From: Phallus indusiatus
Taxonomy: Eukaryota; Basidiomycota; Agaricomycetes; Phallales; Phallaceae
Assembly (NCBI GenBank): GCA_027605045.1
Contig: JAQFWX010000029.1
Coordinates: forward strand, 310,001-374,000
DNA: 64,000 nucleotides
Direction: 5' to 3'
The notes below the pieces were generated by a model. That model did no database searches and had not been told where the DNA came from. It worked only from the letters and a program-made list of their open reading frames with translations. The translations under genes and the position numbers were made by a program. This document shows positions 46,550 through 57,908 of this stretch, in pieces. How positions within the stretch are numbered: the stretch's first letter is position 1; each line of letters starts with the position of its first letter.

Positions 46550-47783
46550 AGTTGCACTTGAATCCGGAACGATCGCTTCTCTAGATCTGCCAGTAGCAAC
46601 GGATCTGAATTCCGAATCCGAACCTCCTGTTGTCAATAACTGCGGTACTCTCGGGACCAGTGTCAGCCTGTCAGCGAGTGGAGTATCGTCACTAGTACTA
46701 TCGTGCAACAACCCATTCGGGTTTGAGCTTGGATTACTACTGGGAGTTATGTCGAAAATTAAATTTAATTCCGGTGTCGTTCCTGTGATAGTTGTCAGGG
46801 TACGCTACCGCCGTCTCTCATTTTCTTATTTATTATCATCGGCATCATTTCGTTTCTATTTTATTTATCATTTCCATATTTTACTTTCACTCTCCGTTTC
46901 CTTGTTCTGTCTTTATTTCACTTTCTCTACTCGCGCGCGTCGCACGCTCGTACCCGGCGTGATGCCCGTGACATCACGTCGCTTAGGTTCGGTTTGGGCG
47001 CCTGGCACTTAGCTGTGTCAGGGCCGCACGCCGCGTCGTCGTTTTGTGTATATAGTAGCTGTACCTAGAGTGAGGGTCCCTAAGCTTGTTCTCTTAGGGT
47101 CCCCTCCCTCTAGGTGAGTAGTATAGCCATTGCCCAATATAGTACTTAGGATCCCCTCCCTCTAGTCTGAGCTGAGTAGCCCTAACAATAGTAACATTAT
47201 TCGTAATTTCCGACGTTGATAATACAGCACTTTGGATGATTCCCTCCAAAGACAAAGACGAGGGCTCGGCGTCGGCGGCCTCATTACTGGCACGGTTACC
47301 AGATGATTGTATGACATGTAGTAAACCCCGTCGTTTTAGAAAAAAGAAAAGAATTCCCCCAATGAGAATGAGAATAAACACCACGATGCCGATGACAATG
47401 CCGATTATCGTTCCCAGATTTGGACGATCATCGTTAAAATTGTGAGTCGGGTCAACACTGGCAATCACCGTCATACTACTAGTGATTTTAATCGTAGTGG
47501 CATCAACGAGCGTCGTTGAGAGCGCCGTCGGTGAGTGAGGTGCAACACTATTACCAATACTAGTATCTTCACCAACAATGGTAACAGCACTACCAACACT
47601 AGTAATAGTATTACCATTAACAGCACCAGCACCAGCACTAGCTCCAGGTCCAGGTCCAGCTTCAGCTTCAGCCCCTCCAGGTCCAGCTTCAGCTTCAGCT
47701 CCTCCAGCTCCAGCTCCTCCAGCTCCAGCTCCAGCTCTATCACCATTACCATCACCAACATCAAGAGCAGGAATGAAAGACAT
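46550..47783 (-). pseudogene. G6: membrane-protein family copy split by a Gypsy-type solo LTR
   Basis: ATG 47783 (MSFIPALDVG..). The outer part is built of GAGAGGAEAEAGPG repeats. The helix NLGTIIGIVIGIVVFILILIG precedes FFLKRR, then the Ser-rich part up to ..SEITNNVTI. There the LTR 46793-47187 is inserted. The frame resumes beyond it (..LLHDSTSDDTPLADRLTLVPRVPQLLTTGG) and ends in foreign sequence at about 46550. No PPVY exon is present. Read-through would give a 229-aa protein with an LTR-coded tail. Confidence 0.85.
46793..47187. mobile_element. Solo LTR, Gypsy-like, with ATAGT target duplication
   Basis: A 395-bp unit starting TGTCAGGGTACGC and ending GTAGCCCTAACA (inverted termini TGT(C/T)AGGG). 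ATAGT occurs at 46788-46792 and again at 47188-47192. Joining the flanks restores the family sequence cctgtgatagtaacattattc. The TGTCAGG terminus is common in fungal Ty3/gypsy LTRs, but class assignment is inferred. Confidence 0.92.
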
Positions 47784-48429
47784 TTCAATGGCGAAAAAGC
47801 GAAAGAAGCGAAAGAAGGAGGTGGATAGACAGACTCAAACAGCGTAGGAGTCTGAGGGGGAAAAATGACGTGAATGATTATGAAAGAAAGAGAGAGAGAA
47901 AGTGTGTGCGTAAGAGCTTTCGAAAGGGTTAATATGTAACGTAAGTTCGCCGCGAACTCGATTCGTATCAAGACTAGAGTGCATTCGTGAGGTTCTGTCT
48001 CAAGAAATGGAGCCTATAAATGATACCAGTTTTATGATTGAGTTACAGATAGTATGATATTATGATAACTGTTGATGGTCGATCATGGAAACCAACTGAA
48101 GAAAAGGAATGCTCATAAATATACCTCTTACAGACACCGACATCTTCCCGCCATTGTGATCATGATATTTAAGACTCAAACATGAAACGAAAAGATCGGC
48201 TTGAGCGTGCCGTGTAACGTGTTAGTAGTAAACTAATAATAGTAACGGGCATGGGTGCAGCTCTGTGCAACTGCCAGACGAGACAAATCGATGATCGAGA
48301 GTTAAAACTTTTCAAAATCAAAATTGACTTCTGGTAACAAAACCTTCGAACTTGGGCTCCACAATATTATAACCTAATTATTGCTGTACACATATTATGT
48401 TTATACAGGCAAAGAGAATGTATTTTTAT

Positions 48430-48660
48430 ATGCGATTTCATTTGAGGTAGTGGATAACTTGACGACGAAAATGGTGTTGTGCGTGCGTGGCAGATGGACC
48501 CGCTGCTGGCCCTTCTGCGGTGTATTGTCACCCTCACCATCATCGTCGGCTCTCAGTCTCAGCATCCGTCGAGATAGACCGCTCATTGACACTGAAAAAA
48601 TAAGATTATGTCTCTGTCGTTGAAACCCACCTTCTTCATAAACACTTGTAATGGTGTATT
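48430..48660 (-). pseudogene. RING fragment R5
   Basis: Matches the first part of RING exon 3 (gaggtagtggataacttgacgacgaaaatggtg, then ctcagcatccgtcgagatagaccgctcattgac). Much of the acidic insert is lost and the frame is broken. Confidence 0.65.
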
Positions 48661-48774
48661 TTTCTAAGCGCTGTCAGTGGCGGCGAGAACCAGTAGCAAG
48701 CAAAATATGTATCTCATTTAAACAAAAAAAATAGAAATAATCGGATTGTATAAATAATCAGAATCAGGGTGTAC

Positions 48775-49520
48775 ACAGGTGGAAACCTATCTTTCGACCG
48801 TATCGACCATTCTGAATTTGCCCCATCATCATATTCGTATGATAGTGGTGTTTCCCTAGTACCCATGGCATCTCTCTCTCTCTGATTCAGGGTGAAGCAG
48901 CTGTGATAATGTTCAAAATTAGTGTTTGTTTTTTGTTTGACGGTTTACATAACCGATTGAGAGATTTTGGGACTCACAGCTGCATTATAGTTGATGTTGG
49001 AATTCGGATTCGGAATGGCCGTTTCTCTAGATCTTTCACATACCAAAACCAAATATCCTGTTGCCAATAGCTGCGGTTCTGATACTGGCCTGAGTGGTGC
49101 AGTACTAGTAGTACTGTGCAACAACAACCCATTCGGATTTGAGTCTGAGGTATCACCGGCAGCTGTGTCAGAGTTTAAATCCGAATTTAAGTTCGATGTT
49201 ATGCCAATGTTAACATCATTATTAATAGCTTCCGACGTTGATAATACATTACTTTGGATGATTCCATCCGCAGACGAAGACGAGGACTCGCCACGGTTGC
49301 CGGATGATTGTACATTTAGTGAACCCCGCCGTCTCTGCAGTCTGCACATGCTATCGTTTAAAGAAGAAAATAATTTCCCCAATAAAACGAGCATAGCCAC
49401 CACAATGCCGATGACGATGACGATTCTGATCATCATTGAAGTTGTGCGTCGGGACTCGGGTCAACACTGGTAGTCACCGTCATCACACGTGAGGAAGCAG
49501 TAGTCATCCCGAACCAAATT
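48775..49520 (-). pseudogene. G7: truncated membrane-protein family copy
   Basis: The outer part is reduced to MTTASSRVMTVTTSVDPSPDA, then two stops (TGATGA) fall just before the helix. The helix region (IVIVIGIVVAMLVLLG) is shortened, and the Arg cluster and Asn-rich inner part follow in an open frame to ..NINYNAA. The last exon (48775-48890) has lost the DSGIR codons and meets a stop (CHGY*). Not functional. Confidence 0.8.
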
Positions 49521-49529
49521 TTCATATCT

Positions 49530-51113
49530 GGGTCTGTGTAAACAGATATCCTCAACAGTCGGGAAAAGCCTCTTGAAAGATCCGCGCTGTACAAGTACTC
49601 ATATGTATGTTCGTAGTCTTTGTCGATGATGGTTCGTTTGATTGATGGGCTTAGACCTGATCTAACTTAGGAAAAGGATGACGTTATATCAGGGACGGCG
49701 TCGCGTTTGTGGTGTTGATCTCAGGTTTGTTTTGTGATTGCAAACCGGAGTCAATGTTAACACCCTTGTTTTCTGCGGCGCCCGCAGCAGACCCATATCC
49801 CGATCATTGATCAAAGTGAGCTATAAAATGACATTAGCAACTTGCACGAGGGTAACAGTGAGTTTTGTCTTACCGAACATTGGTCCTTGACATTTGAATG
49901 AAAGGGAATCTCCATTACAGCTGGCTCTATATCTTCCATTTCAAACACTACCCAAAAAAATTCTCGTCTCAGGGTCCAAGATTGGCTGAGATATAGCACG
50001 CTGTGGTACGTGTCAATATACCGTTACATGTGAACAAGGCAACTTGGATCAGCTCTGAAGCGCGCGAGTCAGGAGTACTCAGGGAAGGAAGGGAGCCGGC
50101 GTGTGTGGAGAAGGAGTAGATTAGAGTAAAATAGTTATAAGATAAGAGGAATAATAGTAGAATAGAAAATAAAGCGGGTTCTGAAAGCAATTTCGAGTTT
50201 TTAAGTAAGAGCGCGGCTTAAGTTTGATTTCTAAGTAAGATGGGGAATAGAACTTGTTTTGCTTCGTCGAAAACGACGTTCTTAAATACATTTTCAGTCT
50301 AACTAATTTTCCGTTATTTACGGAACTCTAATTCCCTTTTTATCGACGGGTTTTACAAGAAATATAGCAAAATGGGGAAATTAACTAAAGAGAAACAAAG
50401 AATTAAGCAAATGGAGGAAACAAAATAAAGGAAATAGACGGAACAGAGTTTTAAAAGATTTCTGAACGCCGAAGATTGAATCTAAGTAAAAGAAAGAAAG
50501 AAACCCTAAGTCCGAATGGTCTAGCAGCTCCGGGATAGTCCAAACGAGGCTACTGTCTGGTTGGGACAACCAGACAGTCTAGGGTCTCGACTCCGGTCTC
50601 TCAGTGTTGGCTTTCGGTGTTTTCGAATGTTTGACGGCGCATATATTGTTGTCCGCACTTTACTGCAGCCGGTGCAGGGTCGTCTACGGTTTTCGGGTTC
50701 TTCTTTTACCTCGTTCGCGCCCTCAACAGCTCGTACCATTGGAATCAGAGGTCGCCATTTTTTGACCACAAAATTGGGTCAAGGAAAAAATAATCTTCAT
50801 CGTTCTGGGATCATGGTTGATTTTACCGCCGGAATGCCTGCTAGAGCTGTTATTAACGTTGATCTGGCTGTGACGCATTGTTGACTATTGATATTGATTG
50901 ACACCAGGTACATGTATATCCACTCGATTGAGCGGATTTCACAAAAGACGATGAAAACAATATCTGTGTGTGCATTGAGCAGCGAAGAGCAAAGCGATCT
51001 TTCTGAACAAAATCAAACCAATTGGTAGCAATAGTAAATGCTTTAAGAAAATTCTCAATTCAGTTGATAGGTTCCTACGCAATGCACACTGGAGATATCG
51101 GATTGTGTATTTC
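49530..51113. other. Intergenic; reverse copy of the 30-kb repeat and a 12-bp hairpin
   Basis: 50165-50400 matches about 30068-30230 in reverse complement. A perfect 12-bp stem with a 3-nt loop (ACTGTCTGGTTG / CAACCAGACAGT) lies at 50552-50578, just before a 107-codon + strand frame (50561-50884) without recognisable domain. No gene is called. Confidence 0.5.
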
Positions 51114-52015
51114 CTAATCATGGGTATACACAGGTGGGAATCTATCTTTCGACCGCAAAGACAGCTCCGAATTTGTTCCGCTGTTATTCTCGTATAATAG
51201 TAGAGTTCCCCTTAGACGAACGCCACTATCTGTATGCCACATTTCGGGAGGCAGCTATAATGATAATAATTCAAAGTCTCAGTGGTTTTTCATTGGTTGA
51301 ATTGTTTCTTGGGACCCACTGCTGCATTAATGTTCGGACTCGGCCGCGGACTACATTGATTTGGGAATGGTACTGGTGCAGCCATTGACAACTGCGACAC
51401 CACCGGCACTTGCACTTGGGGTTGGCTTAGAGCAGCTGCGTGTTGAACGCTCATCATAGCAGTTTCCGAATCTCCTATTGTTAATAGTTGTGGCACTCGG
51501 ATTGGAGTTACAGTATGGTGCAACAACGGATTCGGATTTGAGCTTGGGTGATTTGAATTTGGCGCCGTGCCAGTGATAATATTGGTGATTTCTGCAGTCG
51601 ATAATACAGGAGTTTGGATAATTCCCTCCGAGGACCCATCACTGCGGTCGAGTGATTGTACTGATTGTACTCTTAATAACCCCGCACCCCGCCGTCTCTG
51701 CTGTCGTCGACGTCGTTTGAAAAAGAAAAGAGCACCCCCAAGAAAAATGAGAATAAAAACAACGATACCGATAACAATGGCGATTATCATCTCGAGATTT
51801 TGACGACCATCGTTGTGTGAGTCAACAGTCACTGTACTAGTCGTCCTAACTGTGGTGGTAGCTAGGACAATAGATATAGAGCTATGCGACGTGGTGGTAC
51901 TACTTCTACTTGAAACAGCGGAATTTGAAGCTGTTGTGGAAATCGTGCTGGCGAAGAAACTTAAATTTGTGAGGAGGCTGGACGGAGGGGGGCCAAGTTG
52001 ATTGATAATATTCAT
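51114..52015 (-). CDS. G8: single-pass membrane protein with PPVY tail
   Basis: Two exons (52015-51320, 51254-51114) give 278 aa. The outer part is Ser/Thr-rich (about residues 10-65, a likely O-glycosylated stalk). The helix NLEMIIAIVIGIVVFILIFLG is followed by FFKRRRRQQRRR. The inner part is Pro/Gln/Ser-rich (QPQVQVPVVSQ). Exon 2 encodes WHTDSGVRLRGTLLLYENNSG and ends RFPPVYTHD. The donor is gtgggt, acceptor tag. It belongs to a more diverged branch with G9-G11. Confidence 0.83.
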
Positions 52016-53640
52016 AGAAGAGGCGGAAGAGCGAAAGAGCGAGGGATAGATAGACAGACAACGTAGGAATCTGAAAAAAACTGAATGATTATTCCCACAG
52101 AGAAAACAGATGACGCGGATTATTCTTACCTGAATATAATGAAGAAGGCGCCTCGAGAGAGTAGCAGGAAGGAAAGGGGAACCAGTCGTCGGGTGCGCTG
52201 GGAGAGAGAAGAGAAACTAAACAGAGGATCTGATTGTTGAATATACGAAAAGGGCTTAGTCTTGGAGTTCAACTATCAGCAAGATGGGGAGATAATTCAT
52301 ATGGAGTCTAAATGCTCCTTACATATATACAGTTTTTGCGACGCCGGTGGAAAACGGCTTCTTGTGTAGTCTAAGAAAATAGAACGTTCCTCGTAAAACA
52401 AAGAAAACATCAAACGAGAAAAATTTTGAAAAAGGTGTAAACAGGGCGCGTGAGATAAAACGTAAATTGAGGACGCGATCGGGGGTTGGTACGCGTCTGG
52501 CGAATAGCGGTGCTCGACTCCCGACTCGTGTCCTGATATATCTCGGAGTAGTCCTTCGCGTAACTTTTTGCTCCGCCGTGGTCTGTTCCGTAATAGCCAG
52601 CTCCTCGAGATCAAACCCTTTATTGTTTGTTCCGGCCGTTTCCATTTACGGCCTGTGCCGGTACACACCAATAACCTTTTCAACGTATGGAAAAACACTG
52701 GAAGGGGAGAAAAAAAATCTCGGCTCAGGTAAATGTTCGTTGACGCTAGATTTAAACGTTAGTATGCAACTTGAGTTAGACACGATCTCAATTAGCATCA
52801 AGATTAAATTGCATTTTGAGGTCTCGTCTCAAAAATAAGGGCAAAGATGATTCTATCTCAGTCGTTTGGTTAGATGATGAGAAATGTTTATGATTATGGA
52901 ACAAACCAATTGTACATAGGGAAAGTATAATGCCTCATAAATTAGTGTTTGCGCGCCGGCGTCGGCGTGCCTCGCTTCGCAGTAGCGGGTGTAGAGGGCA
53001 ATTGCCAGAAGCACTCAACACATCGGAAGCTAAAACCAAAACTGACCTCCGGTGACAAAGCTCGAATTTGAAATCTACGCAATATTGCAATGTACGTATT
53101 ATGGTACACTCATATGATTTACGGGAAAGAGCATATACATACTTCGATATGCGAGTTCGGAGATTTTTCTGGCCTATGTTTGAGATTTAATTGATACGGC
53201 GGCTAGTATCATTGACAACGAGTTTCCACTGGGGTTGAGGTTCGTGGTGCCGGTGGGTATTGACACGTGGTATCCGATGATCTCGCGTGATCGTGCCTGT
53301 GCCTGATGTGCCAATCAGTAATCTGGGTTTTATGAGATGAAACCGAGCACGTCCCAATCTGGACGTCTCTACAGCGTTCCAGACGCAGATTGGGGGAGTG
53401 CTCCAGAGCCTAAACCCAGATCACTGATTCGGGCTTGTGGAGCAGGTCAATCCACGTCGGCTATATTTAAAACGCTGTTATGACGTTGTCCAGCGAAATG
53501 GGGAAAGAGCTCAATTTGACCACAACAGGACGCTGAATCGTATATAGTATTTGTTGAGAGTTGAACGATCTAATCTATCATTTTGCCTGCTAAGGTTTAA
53601 ACAACTAGGACAAAGCAGTCACGACACTGATAATGTATTG
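52016..53640. other. G8 upstream region; palindromic MITE at 53311-53432
   Basis: 52740-52850 is a diverged family promoter block (atctcaattagcatcaagatt). At 53313-53330 and 53412-53430 AATCAGTAATCTGGGTTT and AAACCCAGATCACTGATT form inverted arms. A second inner pair (cccaatctggacgtct / agacgcagattggg) makes the whole unit, about 120 bp, fold on itself. Target duplication not clear. Confidence 0.6.
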
Positions 53641-53691
53641 TATTGAATTCTGAGTATACACCAGTGGAAACCTGTCTGTCGATTGTAAAGA

Positions 53692-54635
53692 CTACTCCGA
53701 GCTTGTCCCGTGGTCGTATACTAAAGTCCCCTTACCGAAATGAATATCGCCATCCGCATGCCACTTCTCCGAGTAACTGCCAGTGTTAGACAACTACAAG
53801 AAAGAAAATACCCGCATTTGGGTTAGTATCACTTTTTTTAATTGAATTATGTTCTCACCGACGTCGTAGAGGACGTGGACGTGGACTCCATTGATTTAGG
53901 TATGGTGCCAGTGCGGTCAACAACACTGGTATTGGTACCGACGCTTGAGCAACAGTTGTGTGTTGAGCCATCATCAGAACGGATTCGAGATCTCCTACTG
54001 TTAATATCCGCGGAACTCAATCGGGAGTATTGGGCAACGACAGAGTCACGAAAACTTGGATTCGCCATGATACTACGATCTGTCGTCGATAATACACCGT
54101 GAATGATCCCCTTCGAGGACGCGGACTCGTCAGACTGCACTGGTAGGCTGCGTTGTTCTCGCCGCATTTTACGTCGTCTGAAAAAGAAAAAACTACCGCC
54201 AAGAAGAACGAGAATAAACACGATGGCGCTGATCACGGCACCAATTACCATCCCGAGGTTTTGATGAGAGTCTTTTCCGGCTTCAATAATAACCGTGCTA
54301 GTTGTCTTAATCGTGGTAGTAATGGGCGTTATATTATTCGACATGGTGATACTTTCTGTGGAGACGTCGAAACTTGTGTTCGGCGCTGGAGAATCCGCCT
54401 TACCAGAAAATGTGGTGAGGGGCATCGTTAAGGGAGGCCCCAGCAAAAAGGAGGTGATAGCACTCAGGATTGGAGGAGTAGAAGGTCCAAGGAACGCTAT
54501 GGTGGTGCTGGCGGGTGGTGTGAGCGTCACTGCGATAACCGGGTCCAGACTCGAGTTTGCGAAAGGGGCTGGGAACTGCAAGTCCAAGGGTGCACCAATT
54601 TCCTCGGGACTTCGAGCGATATTCGTGATAGACAT
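53692..54635 (-). CDS. G9: membrane-protein family member with truncated tail
   Basis: Exon 1 is 54635-53859 (first ATG, MSITNIARS..) and exon 2 53793-53692. The outer part is long and Thr/Pro/Ser-rich. The helix NLGMVIGAVISAIVFILVLLG precedes FFRRRKMRRE. The inner part is Arg/Ser-rich (SSADINSRRSRIRSDDGS). In exon 2 a TAG at 53692-53694 (..TSSE*) cuts the tail before the binding motif. Even beyond the stop the motif is RFPLVYT, with one Pro lost. About 292 aa. Either a tail-less variant or an early pseudogene. Confidence 0.7.
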
Positions 54636-54659
54636 AAAAGCTACAGATCGACGATTCAA

Positions 54660-55380
54660 AAGAGGTAGGATGGTCTAATGGTGCGACTAACGAGAAGAGT
54701 TAAAAAGGATGAAGCAGTTTTTGTCATTTTTTCATTATTTATCCAACAAGACTTAAACCCGTTTCCAGTGGCTGTAACCTTCCAGACAGAAAAAAGAAAA
54801 TGCTGGTTAATTTGAGAGTACACGTAACAATTAAAACTCGTAGTTTCAGCGCGATCTCAATTTGTATTAAGAGGCGTTTTGTGAGGTTCTGTCTCCGATG
54901 AGTACGGGGATTATAATTGATAAAATGTTGATGAAACAAACCAAAGAAAAGGAAAAGCATGCTCGTTCTCAGATATGCCTATTAAACGCATTTCCTGAGC
55001 ATTGCGATGATGGTTGGGTTCAGAAAGGAAGGTGCAAATGCAAAGGAGAAAGAAAAGCGCGTCGGCGTCAGTAGCGGGCGTTGGGAAGCAACTGCCAGAG
55101 GCGACACACCGGAAGTTAAAATAAAACAGAACTGGCGGTATTGATCTATGAAAGCTTGAAGGGGCATCAAGAGTGCATACGGTATTTCGATATGGGGATT
55201 CCGGAGATTACCGTTTCACAATCGACATGGAAGTAACAGGATCAGAGCACGCAGCACAACGAGTTTCCGCCTGAGTTGAAGGCGGCGACGCAGCCTTGGT
55301 AGCCATATTCATTTGAGATATAATAGTCAGATTCGGATGGATTCGTCGTGCTCAGAGTGTAGACCTTTGAAGACGTGCTT
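54660..55380. other. G9 upstream region
   Basis: 54830-54960 is a diverged family promoter block (cgcgatctcaatttgtattaagag). 54970-55110 resembles the unit ..agatatgcc.attaaa.gc.tttcc.gagcattg.gatgatgg also found near 58240. No gene. Confidence 0.5.
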
Positions 55381-55389
55381 GAAAGAGGG

Positions 55390-55990
55390 TCAGATGGACC
55401 ACGTCGATGATGTGGTGTAATCTAAGGCTGGGGGAAGAGGACGACGGACGACGCATCAAAGATAACATTTGGGGCAGCATTTGAGATAGTGCACGTGTAT
55501 GACTGGACGAAAGTGATGTCGTGGGTGGACGGTGGATGGACCCACTACTGATGCCGCTCCTGCCAGTGGTGCTGGGGTATCGTCATCATCGTTGCTCTTA
55601 GATTCAGCATCCGTCGAAAAGACCTCTCATCCATTATTAAAAGATGTTCTCTCCATCATTTTAAGTCTGCAATCCTCGTAAACACTTGTAATAGCACGAA
55701 TGTCCGCATCCGGTCAACTTTTCAACAGTGAGCTTGAGAAAAAAGGCGTTACGACTTCAGAATGTACACTTGTGGATTGCGTATCACTTCCTGACAAGTA
55801 ACACACTGAACATACTTTTTAAAACGGTCAAAAGCTTCGCCCTTCAATTTCGCATCCTACATGAACGTAAAAAAAGCCAGAACCATGACGGCGGAAGAAA
55901 AGCTTGGCGGATCTCGTATAAGCGCCGCTCTCAACTCAGCCTGCAACTCACTTCTTGTTCCTCTTCTTATAAGTTTTCACCTATATATAT
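55390..55990 (-). pseudogene. RING fragment R6
   Basis: Matches RING exon 3 start (55395-55735, including ..aacacttgtaatagcacgaatgtccgcat, the CGHSCCYKC coding part), exon 2 (about 55765-55860, cttgtggattgcgtatcacttcctgacaagtaacacactga) and a little of exon 1. Frames are broken. An (AT)n tract follows at 55983-56000. Confidence 0.8.
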
Positions 55991-56146
55991 ATATATATAT
56001 ATCCAAAATTTCCATTATTTATTTCCAGAAAAAAATAAAACAAAACAATGTGCACTTGATTACTTTAGTATTCATGTCGATACTGGCACTAGGTTAACTT
56101 AGGCGCGCTGTAACAAAGCCTGAGATATTGGATTATGTATTTTTTT

Positions 56147-57908
56147 TTAACTACGGGTATACACAGGTGGGAATCTATCTTTTGACTGCAAAGACGACTC
56201 GAAATTTGTTCCGCTGTTATCGTCGTATAACAGCAGAATCCCGCCGCCCAGACGAACACCACTATCTGCCGCATGCCACCTCAGACCCGAGTCCAAGTCG
56301 GTATTTGTAGGCAGCTATCAATAGAATTCAAAGCGTTATAACGGGTATTTTATTGGTTTGAGCCGTATGTTTTGAGGTATTCACTCACCATCACCTGGGA
56401 AGTGGTAGAGTCCAAGTTGGGGGTCTCGGTCAACAAGGCTGGCACTAATGGCGCTGGCTCAGCAGCTGAATCTGTAAGTATTGATAGATGTGGCACTCGA
56501 ACGACCCGGGAAGGTGCGGGCAACAGCCTAATAAGATTACTAGGCTCATCAGGCTGGTGTAAACCTGAATTGCTAATGATACTTTGAGTGTCGCTTTGAA
56601 CACCGTGACCAATGAAATGAATATGATCACAATTGGTAGATTGTAGGGAAATACGTCGAGATTCGGGGTTTGACTCATGAACAGCATCGTGAAGGCTCGC
56701 CGGAGCTGAACTGTCAGTTTCTTCCACCTTGAGGTTTGAAACTGGTTGAAGATCATTTCTCGATGGTAGGTGGAACGGGGTTATTATTGCTGGAGTTGGA
56801 GTTGACTGTGAATTACCGACCGAACTACTCCTACTATTACTAGTAACTGCTACTGGACCGGCATGAATCGCATGACGGTTTCGCTGCGGCATTAGTAGCA
56901 GATTATGTATAAATCCGCTCTCCCTGGCATCGACGTTGCATGGTCTTGATTCCGATTCTGGTATAGTGCCATTGTCCGTGGTTACTCCTGAAGTTTGGAC
57001 GAATCGGCGTTCCGAGCCAGTAAGTTCGCCAGACTCCGAAGACTCAGGATTGAGCCTCAGCTCGTTTGTATGTCGCAAGCCACAATTGCTTCGAATTCGT
57101 TGTCGTCGCCATCTTCTGAAAAAACAATATACTACGCCGAGAATAATAAACCCCAAAACACCGATCACAACGCCGATTATTAAAATCACTACCAGATTCG
57201 GGTTACGGTTGTTTCTGCCACCAGAAGAGCCTGGCTCAGAGGCGCTGTTAGTAGACGAAACTGATAGATCTGTAGTTGCGGTCCTCAGGCTGGTGAAATC
57301 ATCGGGAGTGGGCGTATTGACAGTAGTAGTCGCGAGCGTGGTAGCTATGGGCGATGTTATCGAATTTGAAATGTCCTTTGACTGTGAGGAAGTACTAGAT
57401 GCAAGGGGCGATGACGTGGAGACGTTGACGTGAACAAGAGACGATGATAAGGGACCTTGGACGAGAGAGTTAGTTGAAGAAATTGACGAAGAGGGAGGGG
57501 GGCTAGGTAGTGATGATGAGGAATCTTGACAGGAAGGAGTCAGTTGAAAATTGTTAGTGAGAAGGGTACAGAGTTACCTAGTATTGTGGAGGGAGGTTCT
57601 TGAGCATGAGGCAGTTGAAGAGAAAGGGTAGGTAGTGGGGGAAGGGAAGGGAGTGAACCAAGAGGGGGAAGAGAGAGTAAAATAAAAGCGTCTCGAACAG
57701 AGGAGTCTTGAACAGAAGAGCCTAGATTAGGAGAGTCCGAGTCGTCGGTTGAAAGGGTCGGGGAATCAGGAGAGCCAAATTCTGGCAGTACAGCACTTGC
57801 TGAATGAAAATTCAAAGATTCTAGATTGTCTGAACCCGTCGTAGAACTGTCCTTTTGATATGTCATATTGACCACTGGAATAGAGATACGTCGCGCCGCC
57901 ACAGGCAT
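56147..57908 (-). CDS. G10: long single-pass membrane protein with PPVY tail
   Basis: Three exons (57908-57578, 57524-56389, 56314-56147) give 544 aa. ATG 57908 (MPVAARRISIPVV) is the first ATG and lines up with that of G11. The outer part is Ser/Pro-rich with acidic patches (about residues 20-245). The helix NLVVILIIGVVIGVLGFIILG is followed by FFRRWRRQRIRS. The inner part (about 240 aa) contains APASLHDAVHE and SGLHQPDEPSNLIRLLP, both kept in G11. Exon 3 encodes WHAADSGVRLGGGILLLYDDNSG and ends RFPPVYTRS. The extra 5' intron is shared with G11 only. Confidence 0.8.

Noticed and set aside
50561..50884. 107-codon + strand protein
   Set aside because: No domain, no paralog and no splice or promoter support.
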